Source of the DNA: Puccinellia tenuiflora
Lineage: Eukaryota; Streptophyta; Magnoliopsida; Poales; Poaceae
Direction of reading: 5' to 3'
Assembly: GCA_012064385.1 (NCBI GenBank)
Contig: QRDG01000068.1
Coordinates: 1,249,349-1,313,348, forward strand
DNA: 64,000 nt
Shown: piece after piece, positions 34,205 through 46,400 of the stretch
Position numbering within the stretch: position 1 is the stretch's first letter
Layout of the letters: every line of letters begins with the position of its first letter
Notes under the pieces: generated by a model
Database searches by the model: none
What the model was told of the DNA's origin: nothing
What the model saw: the letters and a program-made list of their open reading frames with translations, nothing else
Position numbers and translations under genes: made by a program

Positions 34205-37200
34205 AGTATTTTTGGCTCCCGAGCACAAGTGCTTTCTCTGTTTCAAAACATTGAAAAGAAAATTAAAAGTTTCTAAAAAAATCATGCATGTTCTCAATAA
34301 TGTATACTATATAAGCGTGCAAAATCACAATAGAAAACTATTTTTGTTATAAACTACACAAAAATAACAAAATTTGGAGATCTCAAACTGTGCATTGTTC
34401 ACCATACTTAGATTTATACATTTGTGTAGCGGACCTGCACTTAAAATTAGGCAAGATCCCTGTGTATAGTGCTAGTCCCTGGATCGAATCGCTAGCACAC
34501 ACAGTTTACGATGAATACCATAACATTGTATCAATTTATTACACGAATGATCCAAAGTTAAAATATTCCATTACAACTTTGCATAGCTCAAAGCTAGCAG
34601 AAAACATAAATAACAGCGGAAGACTATAATTATTGCATGGAGTCCCAAACTTCATGTAGCCACAGGCGAAAACATGTTGGTTGTAGACTCGAAACCCGTT
34701 CCTTACTCTTCGTCGAAGCAACTTGCAACAGTAAAAGCGTTGCAGCCAAAAATTGGTCAGAACCATACGAATGGATCTGGCAAGTGATACTTGTGGACTC
34801 GTAGAGGAAAACTTCTATCAACTATATGCATATCTGGCTATTGGAGTTTTGAAGGCTCTTTGCGTGAAGCAAGTTTTATCCTATAAAAACATTTTGACTC
34901 ATTAATTGGTATCACCGGGAAACTCCAGCATAACCGTGACAACACTTGGTAAACTCCAGTGTGTCAGGTGACTACACACGGTAAACTCCGGTGAGTCACT
35001 TATTGTTGTTCACTAACAAGTTTTATTTAGAAGTTGGCATGATGAGATTCTTCCGTTGTCTTCCTTGTCCAGCTGCTCAAAATTGTCCGTAACCGGGGAC
35101 ACGGCTATGATCATAGTTTGACACTCTCGAGAGGTTGTGCACTTTCACCACAAGACTCAATCAACCCATTCTGTCCTTGACCCTCATGTAGTGAAAAGGA
35201 AAGGAGGAGATTGAGACGAGACCTTTTGGGAATAGTCCCTACTTAGTCAAGATAGGGGCCATCTATCAAGTGGCTGCACGGTAAGCAATCTAAACTTGGA
35301 GCAACTTCAAATCTCTTTGATCCTGAGTGGTTGTCGGCAGTGTGATCCATACTCCAAAACTGGAAAATCAACCTCTTCTAGCAACTTTATACTCCCAAAA
35401 CTGGGGAAATGCTTAAACCAACCACACACCCAGGTAGTTCTTTAACTTAGTTATTTTTCAAGACATTTACCAAGACAACATCTTTGCAAGGCTAAGCAAT
35501 TCTACTAAGTTAAAGGCTACTACAACAACATGGTATAAGAGGGGTGGCTACACTACTTTGGGATTTCATAGCATAGCATAGTAGTAGTACTCCTATAATG
35601 CATACTACTCAAAGATAGCTACTCATGCATAGAAAAAAATACTTAGAAAAAATTTATGCAGTGAGCATCACTTGCCTTGGAAACAGGTTGAGCAGGAGCA
35701 ACAATTGCAAACGTTCTCCGGACTCTCCAAAAGGTCTAACAAATAAACCACACATAAACATACAAACAAGATAACAATACAATAAAATATGCAATGCGTG
35801 AAATGCATCTAAAATCACAAGTAAAATACTAACTATTGCTTTCTGGTTTTTAGAAACATGCATGAAGTCAAAATGCATTTAAAACAATTTTTAATATAAT
35901 AACAACACAAAACAATTCCCAAAAAGGAAATAAACACAAATTAAATACTACTATTAAACAAAATAATTACAGAAAATATGGGAGTGGTTTTACTAGACAG
36001 AGGGCTTCAAAACTAAACTCAACCAATTGGATTCACTCAAAAATCTATTTTTAAACTAAAGTTATGCCAAATTTACTCAAACAACACATTTGAATTTTGA
36101 ATGAATTTAAACTTGTCAAAACAGAAAAATAAAATGCCAGAAAGATTCTAAAGGTTCTAAAGATTTCAAATATATAAAAATATTTGAATTTGGCTAAACC
36201 ACTAAAAAGTTATGATAGATCTAAGTTGCAGGGGGTTTTCTGCAAAACAGACAGAAACTGCTAAATTCGGGAAAATACACAGAAATTTCCCTGGCACATG
36301 ACAGCTTCCTATTGGCTGGGTCTACTGACTGTACGCTGACTGGGCTGCTGACTGTGCTGCCACGTCGGCGTACCGATTCAAAAATAAAATTAAAACATAG
36401 CCGCTGGATCTAGATCCAACGGCTCAGATCTAATTGACCCATACCGGCGGCGCTAGGGTTAGGCCACCGGTGGCCGACGGCAGCGACGGCACGGCGAGGC
36501 GCGTTCCGAAGAAACTACGGCGTGCTAGGACAAACTCGTCATACCTGGACCTGCAGGACGATGAGGTGGTCTCGGTGGCGTGGCTGGCGGCGGTGGAGTG
36601 CACGGGCTCGACGGCAATTCCTCGCCGGAGTTGGCTCCCGCGACGGTCGATGGTGGTCGTGGATGTACGTGTCATTCTGCGGCAAATAAAAATACCACAT
36701 GATGTCAGGGAGTTGCGCACGGCTAAAAGGAGAAGAAAGGAACGAAGGGAGAAGGCAGGGGTCGTCGGAGCTCGCCGGAAATGAAGCTTCTTGCCGGCGG
36801 CAATGGCAAGATGTCGAGCTCGATTCCGAGCAACCTGGGTGCTCTCGGAGTGGGGTTTGTGTGGCAAAAGAGAGAGGAGGGAGTGGGGTATAAGGAGGTG
36901 GTGGTGGCACGGCCGTTACCACTCGTGGTGGTGCGGATTGAAGAGGGAAGGTCGACGGGGTCCGGCCAGTGAGCTCCTGGGGCGGTTGAGGACGATGCTG
37001 ACGTTTGGGCCCCACACGTCGGTGACAAAGTGGAGGGGAGAGGGCGCTGGGCTGGCTGCTGGGCCGCGACTGGGCCGATTTGTCGGTTCGGCTGCGGTCT
37101 GGCCCTTTTTTTTCAAAACTTTTGCTATTTTCTGATTTCCAAAACCAAACAAAACCAACTCAAAACTTTTTCAGAAAAAATTCATAAAATACTTTTTGAA

Positions 37201-37590
37201 AAGCTTGTTGAATATAGAACACTTTGGCACATACTTTGCCACAAAACAAAATAAAATAATTGATTTTTCTGACAAGGGTTATTTAACCCTATTAGGTCAA
37301 AATAATTGACTCCAAAGTTTGAATTTAAAACTCAACTCACAAGAAATAAAATGCAATGCAGCAAGATGATGATGCATGTATGCATGTTTTTTAAAAAAAT
37401 TGAAAATTTGGGATGTTACAATTTGTCATTTTTGTGTAGCTCGGAATATAAAGTATGTCGCATTGTGATTTTTCAGGCTTATTATAGGATAAATTATTGA
37501 GAACATGCAGGACTTTGTTTTCAGAATTTTGTGAAACTTTTAAATATATATTTTATTTTAAAAAAACAGGGGAGGACCGGTGCTCGGGTG
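34205..37590. mobile_element. Palindromic long-TIR MITE, split by a solo LTR
   Basis: The left arm (about 34205-34419) and the complement of the right arm (about 37426-37590) share CCCGAGCAC, GCATGTTCTCAATAAT, AAATCACAAT and CTACACAAAAATGACAAA-like words in the same order. This gives inverted repeats of roughly 170-200 bp that nearly meet in the middle. The element is non-coding and of a type common in Triticeae. The outer limits are approximate, and I could not assign a target duplication. Confidence 0.75.
34425..37420. mobile_element. Solo LTR of about 3 kb
   Basis: The segment runs from TGTAGCGGACC to GGGATGTTACA with perfect 5-bp duplications ATTTG at 34420-34424 and 37421-37425. It begins and ends with TG...CA, and its first 100 bases are not repeated at its end, so this is one LTR rather than a complete element. 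It includes an AT-rich middle and a GC-rich region (36430-37110). Opposite open frames occur in the GC-rich part (for example 36430-36867 and 36539-37015), but no domain supports a gene. It sits in the centre of the palindromic MITE. Confidence 0.85.
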
Positions 37591-39041
37591 TACTACGAAA
37601 TCTTACCCAGGAATGTATTTTTTTTCTTTTGAGAAAACTATTTGAACGATAATTAATAAAATGGGCGCTTAAGTTGTTGTCAGTTCACACATAGTATATA
37701 GATGGATTGTTTTTTCTGACAGTTTGCACCAATGAACCCATGTAAGTAAAGGAAATGAAACGGTATGTAGAAAAAACAACAACACAATGATCTGGCCCTC
37801 GTTTGTTTCCAGGTAACAAAGGATTGCAGCTGTACATGTCAAAAAAAAAAAGGATTGCAGTTGTACGCCACACTGCATGCAGCCCAAAACTGCCAGCCAA
37901 TCAAAATTAAACACGTGGAGCAACCCCAGAGCTCTATTTCTTGCAACAATACTTATTGGAGTAGATCTCAATGCACAGTTCTACAGGGAATACACGTAAT
38001 CCATAAGATATGCCAAACTTATTGTGTGAAGACAAGTTAACCTATATTGTGACGAGATTGTTGCAACCCAAACCTCCACCTTACATGTTTGTAGAAAATT
38101 CACAAAATAACTCGACACTATTACCATCGTCTAAATTTTTAAATTCGTGCTAAACTTTGCTTGCCGACGTTCTTGCATATCGATCATCGTATTTTTACAA
38201 AAATCAATCTAACTTTGTACTACATATGTTTTATTGTTTTTCCACATATATTTTTGTTTCATGAAAAAAAGTAAAAAAAAATATGAATGTATGAGTATAG
38301 TTTTATACATGTTTTGTTGAATTTTATGGGCCTGACCCATTTAGTCTATCAAATCCCGATAATCTTAAAACCCCATCAGTTTTGTTGCATGACATAAGTT
38401 TAGTCCACATTGATAGCGGAGTGGACTTGTTTATATGGGTAACTCCTTTTACCTCACTAAGTGGATACTGAGCAAGAATAGTTACAATTCATGCACATTC
38501 CTCCCTCCGCTACCTGTCATGTCATGCATCGCACTGTCACGTTTCGTGAATCAAGTTTGAGTCCGTACCAGTTTTAGTGGAAGATTGAATTTTCGAGTGG
38601 TGCGATATGTGTGTATGTGTCAACCGATCCGTGCATTTGACATGTGCCATGTTTCTTCCATCGCGTGTCGCTTCTTGTGTTCTCTGCTTGTCCACATGGG
38701 ATAGAAGAGATAACAGGACAAACGACGGAACTTGTCCACATGGTTTCTCTGTTTAGCCGCTACCTAGCTCGTGAGCTAGTCCATTTTGTTGTGCTGCTTC
38801 CACGCTTCACCATAATATCTAAGCTCGCTATTTCCTCTCGGAGCAACTCGGAGTAACAACTCGTTTTCGTTCGACTATGTTTATATCTAAGCTCGTTATT
38901 TCCTCTATGCCGGTGCACGTCTACATCCCCTTCACCACTATGTCGGACAACATCGATAACGTTATTGAAGTGACCTTTCCGATCTATGTGCTATTTTATT
39001 TTTTGTCTGTACTAGTATTTAGTCCATATGTAGATAAGTTA
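37591..39041. other. Intergenic, no gene recognised
   Basis: AT-rich sequence. The open frames between 37669 and 39000 are short and lack domains. Confidence 0.4.
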
Positions 39042-39700
39042 CTAGTAGGCCTTGGCGCGGCGGCACGCCGCGCCCGTGGGTTTTTTTTTTTGGGTGTACT
39101 ATTTTTTTTATCATGCTGCTTTGTTGTTGATTTTTATGTATTTTTTGCTCTATCAATTTATACATTTGTCGGTTCTTTTTAAGCTTGGACATGTCATTGT
39201 TTTGATTATATTGGTGCTGGTAGTTGTTTATTATCATGTGACCGTGTATTTTTTCATTGTTGGTTTATATGCAGTAATGTTTGATTGTATTATAGTTTGT
39301 ACAACTTTGATAGAGCGGATATTATTTCTTCGTTCAAGTAAGTACAACTTTCATCGCTGGCATTGATTTACATATTGAAGTTTTTTTGCTCTATAGAGTC
39401 CTACAGCTGCTTCTTCTTTTTTTTTCTCTGTTTTCTTAATATTGGTCTGAACTTTTGTGCTCGCTTCAAGATCCGACAAATATTCCAGTGCCATTACTGA
39501 TGCAGTTTCTTTTGCCCTAAGTGGGTTGTCTTCTGGTTTTCCATATATTGTGCACCGAGATGGCCCTTCTGTATGGCGTCCTGGTATGTCGATGTCTATC
39601 CATCCTTGGTAGACATCTTCCATCCTTCTTATGTATTTTGGGGGATGTACGGTCATTCCTTTCATGTATGCCGAGGTGAGCAACTCCATGGATTCGATGA
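39042..39700 (-). mobile_element. Helitron 3' end (minus strand), body extending rightward
   Basis: Read on the minus strand, the sequence ends with a GC-rich hairpin (GGCGCGGCG, short loop, CGCCGCGCC in mirrored order, plus-strand 39054-39074). AAGGCCTA and CTAG follow, and the next base is T. This is the usual Helitron 3' terminus: a hairpin about 10 bases before CTRR, with insertion before T. The 5' TC end was not found; it may lie beyond the Gypsy element that starts at 39833, or be lost. The right limit given is only the end of the gene fragment it seems to carry. Confidence 0.6.
39351..39689 (-). pseudogene. Gene fragment with a dsRNA-binding-like tail, possibly Helitron-captured
   Basis: An open frame of 112 codons on the minus strand. 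It contains PKYIRRMEDVYQGWIDIDIPG, then SRCTIYGKPEDN and RAKETASVMALEYLSDLEA. The last block has the K/R-A-K-x-x-A-A/S-x-x-A-L-x-Y-L pattern that closes double-stranded RNA-binding domains, and grass genomes have many diverged proteins of this style. The first third of such a domain is not clear, so the assignment is tentative. A lysine-rich tail (KKTEKKKEEAAVG) follows. It lies in the same orientation as the Helitron terminus just left of it. Confidence 0.4.
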
Positions 39701-39832
39701 TGTTTAAACTTCTATGACTCTGTAAATAAAAGTGTATTTGTTATAACCATAATTTATGATCTTAAAGGGAGTATGGTGTGTTCAAAGAATTGCGAACAAC
39801 TGGAATTTTTGATATTTTTAAGAAGTTGATAC

Positions 39833-40682
39833 TGTCGGCACAGTGGAAACCAGGGTACCACGGGCCGGCCTGCCAGGGCCCACAAGATTCTTTGGATGAT
39901 TTTCGCTAAGGACTAGGCTCTACAAGCCTGGCAAGCTTCGCGAGGATTTCTCTCCTCGCGAAGGGTTTTTCTCCTCGCCAAGGGTTCTTTCCCTTGGCGA
40001 GGGATCGCCCCTCGACAAGGCGTCTCCGATGCTGCCCGCAAAGCGGACAACGAGTATTGCCTCTTTGGTGACAAGGGAACAGTCTGCAGCTACGCTCCAA
40101 GGACGACGTCACTGTGGGTCACCTCCCACCTCGGCAAGCGCCAGCCCGCTGTCCAGCTGGTCGGTGCCCCTTTTCAGCTTTGGTGACGCCGTTCCCCTGC
40201 CGTGGACCGCGTCCACGAGCTTTACCTTTGTGGTAGACCTCACCTTTACGGTGCACCGCGCCTCCTCCTTCGTCGTCATGTGGTAGCCCTTCCCGCCCAA
40301 ATGTTTGGGCAGAAGAGGCCCAGGGCGCCTATAAAAGGAGGGGAGGCACGCCTGTGCAAGGGGTTCCAAGATTCCAGAGTCCAAACCCTAGATCTAAAGA
40401 CTAGCAAGTAGCCATTGTTAGCCACCTTGAGCTCGACAAGCTCTCCCCTTGTACTGTAAACTCTCCAAAGCAGTGCAATACATCATAGCAGGACGTAGGG
40501 GTTTTACCTCCACAAGAGGGCCCTGAACCTGGGTAATACCTTGTGTCAATCTCTGCAGTGTCGTCCGCAGCGAGCCTGACGAGCACCATCGCCGGAGCAC
40601 GTTGTGGATTGTTTGACTCCGTGTTCAGCCCCTTACACGATACCTTGGAGACACCCCTAGTTCCTGGGGACAATCTCCGACA
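39833..40682 (+). repeat. 5' LTR of the Gypsy element
   Basis: 850 bp, with TATAAAA at 40330-40336 and the conserved end ATCTCCGACA. Relative to the 3' LTR it lacks about 204 bp after CGTCTCCGATGCTGCCCGC; otherwise the two copies match closely with scattered substitutions. Confidence 0.92.
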
Positions 40683-40733
40683 TTTGGCGCGCCAGGTAGG
40701 GGGCTGAGGCGCGTCTTCATCCTCGACACAGCC

Positions 40734-43166
40734 ATGGCCGGTTCTCGTGCCGAACGTCTCGCTCGCCGGACGGCTAGCGCCGCCACCGCTCCCGCAGGCC
40801 GCCCGCGTGGCCGCCCGCGTGGGGGCTCTGCTCCGGAGCGCCGTGTCGACCCCGAGCCCCGCGTCGAGCACCCTGACGACGACGACATCGACCACGCTGA
40901 GGACGACCTTGGCGAAGAGGAGGCCTCCTCCCTGCCCCCGTCGCGGGACCGTGCTGCCTCCTTGCTGGGCCGCCCTGCGCCCAGCCCGGCGACTGCGCTC
41001 CTCATGGCGCAGGAGCTGCTGCAGTACCGCCCCACGCCGGCGGCTCAGGAGGCCTGGCTCAACCGTGTTGCCGAGCTCATCGGCGCCGCTCGCGCCGCGG
41101 CACCTGTGCCGTCTCGTTCCCTGGTTCCTTCTGCGCTCGTGGGGGACGTGGTGCACGGCGCACCTCCCGCGCCTCCTCTCCAACCCACACCCGCTCCGGC
41201 TCCACCGGTTGCACCGCAACCTGCTCCAGCGGGGGCTCCTCCTCGCGACGGCCGCGCTGCATCGCACGCGTCGTCGCCGCATGACTGCCAGATCGTGCAG
41301 CGAGCCCCTGAGGACGCACGCGTGAGCATCGAGCGCGGGCAAGAACGCCGCAACCGCGCCGTCCAGGACATCGCCACCGCCGGGCGCCACCTCCGCGCCA
41401 CCCTTGCCAACGGCACGGTCACCTACGGCACGACGGCCGCGTTCACTCGCAGCCTTCGTCGCGTCGTTTGGCCGGTCAAGTTCAGGCCGGACCTCCCTCC
41501 GCGCTACGATGGCAAGAACAACCCCCTGGAGTTCCTGCAGCTCTACTCTTTGGCCATCCAGGCCACCGGGGGCGACGACAAGGTCATGGCGAACTGGTTC
41601 CCTATGGCCCTTAAGGACTCTGCGTCCTCATGGCTCACCAACCTCCCCGCCGAGTCCATCAACTCCTGGGAGGAGCTCTGCCGGTGCTTCGTCGCTAACT
41701 TCAAGGGCACGTACGAGCGCGGCCTCACCTACAACGACCTCCGCGCCGTGCGTCAGAAGCCCGGCGAGACCCTCCGCAAGTACATCCAGCGCTTCAGCCA
41801 AGTGCGCAACAAGATCCCCAACGCCACCGACGCACAGGTCATTTCGGCCTTCCAGGCTGGGGTCACAGACGTGCGGATGCTCGAGAAGCTCGGCATCCAC
41901 GACAACATCACCACCGTCGTCAAGCTTTTCGACTTGGCGGACAAGTGCGCCAAGGCTGAAGAGGGCCGCTTGTTCGTCAAGAACGAGCCAGGGGACCCCG
42001 CCGAGGGGTCCAAGAAGAAGAAATCTTCTGAGAAGCGCAAGACTACTGCGGTCCTCGCGGCAGAGCCTGACGCCAAGCAGTCTCGCCAAGCTGCTACTCC
42101 AGCCGCAGGACCTGAGAAGAAGGATGATCGTCCCTTCTGCATCTACCACAACAGGCACTCTCACGCCACCGAGGACTGCTTCGACATCAAGAGGCTTCGC
42201 GAGGCTCGCGAGGCTCGCGAGGCGAACGGAGGCCGCGGAGGCCGCGGCGGAGGCCGCAGCGGCCGCGGGGGGCGACGCTGGAACAACAACTACAACGACA
42301 ACTACCAGCAGAACCCCCAGGCCAACGCTGCCCAGCCCGCAAACGACAACCTGCCTGCCGAGGCTGACGAAGGCTACCAGGTGCCTCGCGGGGCAGCTTG
42401 TATCCTTGGCGGGGCTCAGGCCCCTCGCTCCAACCGCCACTTCAAGCAACTCGCTCGCGAGGTCGCGGCAGCCCTCCCTGGAGTCGAGGCCTCCAGGCCC
42501 CTCAAGTGGTCCCAGTGCCCCATTACTTTCGACTCCGGCGACCACCCCAAGTCCACGTCAACCGTTGGAACCATCCCGTTGGTCTGCACCCCCACCATCA
42601 ACAACATCGCCGTCTCTAAGACGCTCATTGATGGGGGTGCTGGCCTCAACGTCATCTCCGTCGAGACATTCGAGAAGCTGCAGGTGCCCTACGAGCGGCT
42701 CATGCCTACCAGGCCCTTCTCGGGAGTGACAGAGGGTCTTACCACCCCCTTGGGGCAGGTGAGGCTCGCCGTCACTTTCGGCACCCAGGCCAACTACCGC
42801 ACCGAGCTGATTGACTTCGACGTCGCGCACATCGGCCTACCCTACAACGCCATACTCGGCTACCCCGCCCTCGCCAAATTCATGGCGGTGACCCACCACG
42901 CCTACAACCTCGTCAAGCTCCCTGGCTCGGGTGGCACCATTGTCATCCGCGGCGTGGTCTCGGACGCCCTGTACGCTGCGCAGGCGGCCTACAAGGCTGC
43001 CGCGGTGGCGTCACCCGCTGACGAGGACGAGGAACCCCTCCCGAGGCCCCCCGCGAAGAAGAAGCAGCTGTTCTCCCAGGAGAAGGCCGCGACGAAACAA
43101 GTGTCTCTGGAAGCGAGCGGCTCGGGGGCTTGCGTCACCATCGGCGCCAACCTGCCTCCTACGTAG
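40734..43166 (+). CDS. Gypsy gag-protease polyprotein
   Basis: A single open frame of 810 codons begins with MAGSRAERLARR, 51 bp after the LTR. An Arg/Pro/Ala-rich N-terminus (residues 1-240) precedes the retrotransposon gag domain (about 245-400: VKFRPDLPPRYDGKNNPLEF, SWLTNLPAESINSWEEL, RKYIQRFSQVRNKIP). A basic linker follows. The His/Cys cluster CIYHNRHSHATEDC (about residue 470) is a variant knuckle of this gag family. An RG-rich stretch comes next, then a pepsin-like protease with the active-site word LIDGGAGLNVIS (about residue 630) and LGYPALAKF. In most retroviral-type proteases the site is D-[ST]-G; here the second residue is Gly, a form frequent in such plant elements. The frame is uninterrupted. 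It stops before any reverse transcriptase, so the protein could package RNA but depends on a partner element for replication. Confidence 0.92.
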   Translation: MAGSRAERLARRTASAATAPAGRPRGRPRGGSAPERRVDPEPRVEHPDDDDIDHAEDDLGEEEASSLPPSRDRAASLLGRPAPSPATALLMAQELLQYRPTPAAQEAWLNRVAELIGAARAAAPVPSRSLVPSALVGDVVHGAPPAPPLQPTPAPAPPVAPQPAPAGAPPRDGRAASHASSPHDCQIVQRAPEDARVSIERGQERRNRAVQDIATAGRHLRATLANGTVTYGTTAAFTRSLRRVVWPVKFRPDLPPRYDGKNNPLEFLQLYSLAIQATGGDDKVMANWFPMALKDSASSWLTNLPAESINSWEELCRCFVANFKGTYERGLTYNDLRAVRQKPGETLRKYIQRFSQVRNKIPNATDAQVISAFQAGVTDVRMLEKLGIHDNITTVVKLFDLADKCAKAEEGRLFVKNEPGDPAEGSKKKKSSEKRKTTAVLAAEPDAKQSRQAATPAAGPEKKDDRPFCIYHNRHSHATEDCFDIKRLREAREAREANGGRGGRGGGRSGRGGRRWNNNYNDNYQQNPQANAAQPANDNLPAEADEGYQVPRGAACILGGAQAPRSNRHFKQLAREVAAALPGVEASRPLKWSQCPITFDSGDHPKSTSTVGTIPLVCTPTINNIAVSKTLIDGGAGLNVISVETFEKLQVPYERLMPTRPFSGVTEGLTTPLGQVRLAVTFGTQANYRTELIDFDVAHIGLPYNAILGYPALAKFMAVTHHAYNLVKLPGSGGTIVIRGVVSDALYAAQAAYKAAAVASPADEDEEPLPRPPAKKKQLFSQEKAATKQVSLEASGSGACVTIGANLPPT

Positions 43167-43460
43167 GGGAGCGCGCTCCCGGAGGAGCAACACTTCATCA
43201 TCAAAGAAGAAAAACTCCTGGCCACGCCAGTGTAATGAACACCTATTTCAGGTCATTCTGAACCTTTGCGCATCGCGCCAGCATGTTTTGCGACTTCGGC
43301 AAAGCTGTTATTACTATTTATTCTCGCTCGTATGATCCCTCCTGTGTATCTCACGAGCGGGGGCTAGCAGGGTGCCATGCCACGGGAGCATCCCGGCAGC
43401 GCTTAAAACCCAAGGGATCCGAGCTCTGAACTTGCGGGTCAGCTCTCATGCATGTCAACT
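43167..43460 (+). other. Internal region after the gag-protease frame
   Basis: No domain. The last part (GAGCTCTGAACTTGCGGGTC onward to GTCAACTCAC) recurs after the CACTA at about 47429-47474 as GAGCTCTGAACTCATGGGTC. The retroelement therefore carries a short direct repeat here, and the CACTA sits at the end of its first copy. Confidence 0.6.
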
Positions 43461-46400
43461 CACTACACCACGACACTGCATTCCCTACAGACAAGTTGGT
43501 CGGGAAAACGGCTTTCGCCGACGGAAAGTTGGTCGGGGATGACTATTGCTGACCGACACTGTCTGTCACCGAAAGTCCAGTCGGCAATGACCTTTCCCGA
43601 CCAACATTTTTTTCCCGACCGACTGTCTGATGTGTATGTGATTTCTTTCCCGACCAACCTTTCTTTCCCGACCGACTTTTCTTTTCCGACCGACATTTTA
43701 TACTGATGGATTATCAGACGGTGTTTCCTTTGCCGACCAACTTTCCGTCAGCCTCCAAGAACTATTCCCGACCAACTATCTGATGCTGGTCGTTTGCCGA
43801 CCAACAACCAGAGTGTTGTTCTATTGATTTAAATTTAATTTGGCATTTGCCTTGCCAACATAATATCAATCAAGACACATATTTGACGACAAGGACTTCA
43901 ACATAGTATCGATCAAGCCATGTGTCAAACTGGAGAGGTTTACAAAATGCATGTCCAATTATTTATAGCATGCTCCGTTACAAAAGGTATCCAGTTGACA
44001 CACACCAGATAGCTCTACAAAATGATAGCTCTAAGATACATAATTTGGTCCATTACACAAAATACGCAGTTGGAACAAAACGCTGACTGCACACGGTTCC
44101 TCGTCGTCTTGCTTGTTTTTCCTACAAAGGGTAAGCAGGTCTCCATTACATTCATAGACAGTGGCACTATAAAAATTTGAACTCTCTTGTAAAGCAAAGC
44201 GGAAGTTCTACACAATGGCAGCATATTATAAATGTACAATTTTTCATGATCTCAGAAAATGACTTGGGTCTGTACAAATTTGTTATGATCTCTGAAGATT
44301 GTATCAGTTTATTATGTAGGTCTTTCATTTAGTCACTATCCACCTTATTATAATTAAAACAAGAGCAGAAACACGAGGTATTTCAACTTGTCTACACAGT
44401 TGTCAGTTGCAACAGAAGCAACATAAACTTTGCTCAGCAACACAGTTTAGCCGAACACAGAAACTTGCAAGAGATGTAACAGAAACTTGCAAGAGATGTA
44501 ACAGAAAATTTGGTCAATTACAGATAAAGCTTTCAGTGAAGACTAGCTCTAGCTGTTAACCAATACTAGCTCTAGCTATTAATTCGTCAAAGAACTACAC
44601 TTCAATATATATACATGGTTCCGGAAACCAAATGCACAAACTAGGATAGCAAATTGAACTTAACAGTATGGATAGCAAAAGACGCTTGAATTTAACATGG
44701 TTGACACAAAAATGCACTTACAGTGACATGAACATGAGAGTGAACAGCTCCAAAGTATACCTCATGAGGCAGAGGAGGCGGAAGATGCTGTCGCCGAAGA
44801 ATCCATTAGGAAACTCCATCGCTAGAAAGAATGTGAACTGGTAGGCGACCTCAGGCGCAAGGGACTACTGTCGACCAGCCTAGAACCCATGCGAGCACCA
44901 CGTGCAAGCTGGCTGTAATCCATGCTTGGAGGCAGCAGCCTCTTCCCCACCGGCTTTTACACCTAAACTCTGATAATATAAAAAATTGCTTGAGCAAAGT
45001 GGTTCATAGCAAAGAAACTTGGTACAATAACTTGTTATAGTAAAAAAAACAACCGAATAAACCTCATGTTACTTCATCAAGCTAAGTAAGCAGCACACTG
45101 GAGTAAAAGGATCGCAGTTTTTTTATTTGGCACATTATCCAACATTGACAGAGGTTCTAACAGGGCATGCTTTCTGTTTTGGCAGAGGGAGAAACTGAGC
45201 TTCATATATTAAGAGCAGATCAGTCAATCTTAGATTTTTAACAAACTCAATGATTTTTTATCTTGTTGGAGCTATTTTCGGATTTATATTTCTGACCCAC
45301 AAAATGGTAATATACTGTCCTGAACATATAATATAGATGCTATTATGAACTAACCTATGACTGATGATGAAACGAGTGATAATGCATTTTTCTTCCTCCA
45401 TCTTCTGTCTTTTCTCCCCTGTAGTAAAGTCCACAAAAATAGGTCAGGGAACAAGGTACTGAGGCAAGGAAGCACTGCAAATTTTTAAACGAAGAAACAG
45501 GAAGTATTTGAAAAACTTGAAAGAACAAAAAAAATTGCAAAACCTTGAGGCATGCATGTCGCAAACTGAATCTCGTTGCTTGCGGCTGCTGAATGCAGTG
45601 TTAATGCCAATGACCAAGTACTTCTTTTCCTTGTAGATTTCAGCAATGGTGTGCAATTGAGAATAGTCATGTGTCCCCTTTACCAAGGCTAGCTCCATTT
45701 CTAAGTTCGATATTGTTTTGTCCAATGTTCTGATCATAGAAGGGTGTATTTGTAAGCCTCTACTGGACACACTAGTGTGATGTCAGAATAAGTAGAATGA
45801 GAACAGATCTACTAATTCAACACTTACTCTATAGCATCTTCAGTTCGTGGGACTTCTCCATCTTTTCACTCATTAATCTGCTGCCACTCCTAGGAACTGA
45901 ACTGAACTCAGCCAACCGCACATTTCTTGGAACACACAATATCTGTGAGCTACTGATCTGCAAAGTAATAAATGGAACACACATAACCCATTGGGAGTTG
46001 TTTATTCATTCACCGATTAATAGAAAAATAAGAAGTACAAACTGAAAGGAGATGAACATATCACTGTACAACCATGAAAGTGTCTTTGCTGCATCTTTGA
46101 ACAGGGGGATATACATATTTGTTCTAATGAAATTCCCTAAGCCGCTTCCTAAAAAAAACTTCCCTAAGCTAAGGTCCAGTGGGTGTGTGCGTGCCTGTAC
46201 AGATACGCCCATAATAATAACGCTCAACACCATTTTGCATGTTAATAGTGGAGGAAAATTAGAATCTGTGCAAGCTACTTGAAGGTTCTGTATTTAACGA
46301 ATCTGGATCATAGACCTATAAACAACAGATTGAAATAGAATAAACTTAAGTTTAACCATTCCTAGAATAAACTTGTCTGCTAGTCATACAAAATTCTCAA

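Noticed and set aside
36430..37135. Several overlapping open frames in the GC-rich part of the 3-kb solo LTR
   Set aside because: No domain in any frame; the region is within an LTR defined by TG...CA ends and matching 5-bp duplications.
41404..42729. A 441-codon open frame overlapping the Gypsy gag-protease, and a 305-codon frame on the other strand
   Set aside because: Both are shadows of GC-rich gag coding sequence. They have no domains, and the true frame (40734-43166) contains the gag, His/Cys and protease motifs.
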